A stretch of 7,702 nt of DNA. Source: an uncultured Ignavibacteria bacterium (GTDB lineage Bacteria > Bacteroidota > Ignavibacteria > Kapaibacteriales > UBA961). Every line of letters starts with the position of its first letter. Within the stretch, counting starts at the first letter, position 1. Made by a program: the position numbers and the translations under genes. The notes beneath the pieces are model-generated. The model had not been told where the DNA came from, ran no database searches, and was given only the letters and a program-made list of their open reading frames with translations. The stretch covers positions 1-7,702 of the forward strand of contig CALMMI010000180.1 in NCBI GenBank assembly GCA_937868245.1, given 5' to 3'. Shown piece by piece: positions 6,913 through 7,702 of the stretch.

Positions 6913-7169
6913 TTTTTTCTCTCCTTGTTTTATTGAGAGTTACAGAAGAATTAACTTTACACTTCCTAACAACAACTATTTGTATTTATAAATAGTTATT
7001 TGAATATTACCTGAATCTATATTTTCAACACCCAAACATACAAAATTCTCTCGTTTTTGACACCATTGAAGACTTGACTTTTTTGGTACATTCTCCATTT
7101 TTAACAACGTAAAAGGTACGAAATTGCACTTGTAAATCAATATTCTTTACTTTTTTCGGAAGTTTTTTA
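6913..7169. promoter_or_regulatory. Shared divergent intergenic region with inverted repeat
   Basis: This 257-bp AT-rich region separates the TPR-like gene (minus) from the peptide array (plus) and should hold both promoters. An exact inverted repeat AACTATTT (6974-6981) / AAATAGTT (6990-6997), with an 8-bp spacer, has the size of an operator half-site pair. Perfect TTGACA (7059-7064) is present on the plus strand, but I could not find a convincing -10 at the right distance. The Shine-Dalgarno of the minus gene lies at 6926-6921. Confidence 0.4.
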
Positions 7170-7367
7170 ATGGAAACAATAATCGCAATCCTCATGTATT
7201 TAGGTTTTCTTGCACCTGGTACATACACTCAAGAGCAATTCGACACAATCCTTATGGCACAACAGCAGCAAGTTGTTGCAGTACAAAACGATCCTGTGCT
7301 TTCTCAGCAAGCAGGTCAAACAAGTATTGTTGGGGTTGTTATCTCCGACGAAGACAAAAACAACTAA
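7170..7367 (+). CDS. 65-aa array peptide, copy 1, function unknown
   Basis: ATG 7170 follows CGGAAG (7157-7162). The protein begins METIIAILMYLGFLAPGTYT and ends VGVVISDEDKNN. The N-terminal 17 residues are hydrophobic but lack the positive charge of a Sec signal. The middle (about 21-47) is Gln-rich and probably helical. The end is a short Val/Ile stretch followed by an acidic tail. There is no Cys and only one Lys, so the peptide is acidic. It is 83% identical (54 of 65) to copy 2. Differences sit in the N-terminal and middle parts, and the last 22 residues are identical. That repetition with separate ribosome-binding sites is the main proof that the gene is real. I do not recognise the family. 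It could be a secreted or modified peptide, a signalling peptide, or a structural subunit. Confidence 0.75.
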   Translation: METIIAILMYLGFLAPGTYTQEQFDTILMAQQQQVVAVQNDPVLSQQAGQTSIVGVVISDEDKNN

Positions 7368-7410
7368 CAAATAGTATCATATCTTTTTTTCTCTTTTAAG
7401 GAAATTTTCA

Positions 7411-7608
7411 ATGGAAGTAATGTTACATATCCTCATGTATCTCGGTTTTCTTGCACCGGGTAACTACACTCTAGCACAATTCAATACAATTCTTATGACT
7501 CAACAGCAGCAAATTGTTGCAGTGCAAAACGATCCTCTGCTTTCTCAGCAAGCCGGTCAAACTAGTATTGTTGGAGTTGTTATCTCTGACGAAGACAAAA
7601 ATAACTAA
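7411..7608 (+). CDS. 65-aa array peptide, copy 2, function unknown
   Basis: ATG 7411 has AAGGAA (7398-7403) 7 nt upstream. The protein starts MEVMLHILMYLGFLAPGNYT, then continues with the same plan as copy 1: hydrophobic start, QQQQ-containing middle, acidic SDEDKNN end. Against copy 1 it differs at residues 3-6, 18, 21, 22, 25, 30, 35 and 43. From residue 44 onward the five codon differences are all silent, which shows selection on the protein sequence of the C-terminal third. The gap to copy 1 is 43 bp, containing a T-rich tract (ATCTTTTTTTCTCT) that is also found after copy 2. It is probably co-transcribed with the other copies. Function unknown. Confidence 0.78.
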   Translation: MEVMLHILMYLGFLAPGNYTLAQFNTILMTQQQQIVAVQNDPLLSQQAGQTSIVGVVISDEDKNN

Positions 7609-7653
7609 CAAATAATTTTATATCTTTTTTTCTCTAAATAAGGAAATTTTTCA

Positions 7654-7702
7654 ATGGAAGTAATGTTACATATCCTCATGTATCTCGGTTTTCTTGCACC
7701 GG
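7654..7702 (+). CDS. 65-aa array peptide, copy 3, cut by window edge
   Basis: ATG 7654 follows AAGGAA (7640-7645) at 8 nt. The 49 visible bases are identical to the start of copy 2 and encode MEVMLHILMYLGFLAP. Copies 2 and 3 therefore look like a recent duplication. The array probably continues beyond the window. Confidence 0.75.
   Translation, partial: MEVMLHILMYLGFLAP

Larger units (their letters stand above)
7170..7702 (+). repeat. Tandem gene-sized direct repeat, period 241-243 bp
   Basis: The unit is one complete 65-codon ORF plus its T-rich spacer and ribosome-binding site. Start codons are at 7170, 7411 and 7654. The spacers share the order TAACAAATA, then TATC-like T-rich tract, then AAGGAAATTTT(T)CAATGG. 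At least two full units and part of a third are visible. Confidence 0.88.

Noticed and set aside
7025..7228. 67-codon minus-strand ORF spanning the start of array copy 1
   Set aside because: It overlaps the repeated peptide gene and the intergenic region, and its frame is not kept in the other repeat units.
7170..7608. Lanthipeptide or other Cys-based RiPP precursors
   Set aside because: No cysteine, no double-Gly leader and no modifying enzyme gene next to the array in this window.
7170..7702. CRISPR or non-coding satellite repeat
   Set aside because: The unit is about 242 bp, holds a complete ORF with ribosome-binding site, and its changes are silent in the conserved part, so it is a gene array.

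Overview
The window is AT-rich bacterial DNA, most likely from the Bacteroidota/Chlorobiota side of the tree. The main pointer is a secreted PDZ protein with a C-terminal type IX secretion (Por) sorting domain. A menaquinone-type prenyltransferase and Bacteroidota-like TAnnTTTG promoter elements fit this. I suspect an Ignavibacteria/Kapabacteria-like lineage, but the sequence alone does not prove it. No rRNA, tRNA, CRISPR array, transposase or phage gene was seen.

Layout. (a) 1-425, minus: the 5' part of an exported protein that runs off the left edge. (b) 609-908, minus: a small winged-helix-like protein with a strong terminator at 527-560. (c) 909-1464: a long AT-rich stretch with no credible gene. 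(d) 1465-2820, plus: an exported protein with two PDZ domains and a T9SS sorting domain, ending in a hairpin terminator. (e) 2984-3865, plus: MenA. (f) 5099-3874, minus: a two-gene bufferin-type cassette, in which a Cys-rich exported precursor peptide (BufA-like) is followed by a DUF692/MNIO enzyme (BufB-like). A perfect 16-bp hairpin lies between the two. (g) 6912-5289, minus: a large helical, TPR-like protein of unknown function whose 5' end is out of frame across an A10 run. (h) 7170 to the right edge, plus: a tandem array of near-identical 65-codon ORFs, two complete and a third cut by the window edge, each with its own ribosome-binding site.

Working together. Enzyme and precursor in (f) should form one post-translational modification unit: the MNIO enzyme modifies cysteines of the precursor, which is exported and probably handles metal. 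The hairpin and the lack of a Shine-Dalgarno for the enzyme would keep enzyme levels below precursor levels. Regions (g) and (h) are divergent and share a 257-bp intergenic region with an inverted repeat. A TPR-like protein beside a multicopy peptide family is the least explained and most interesting part of the window. A peptide-receptor or peptide-partner relationship is possible, but it is inference only.
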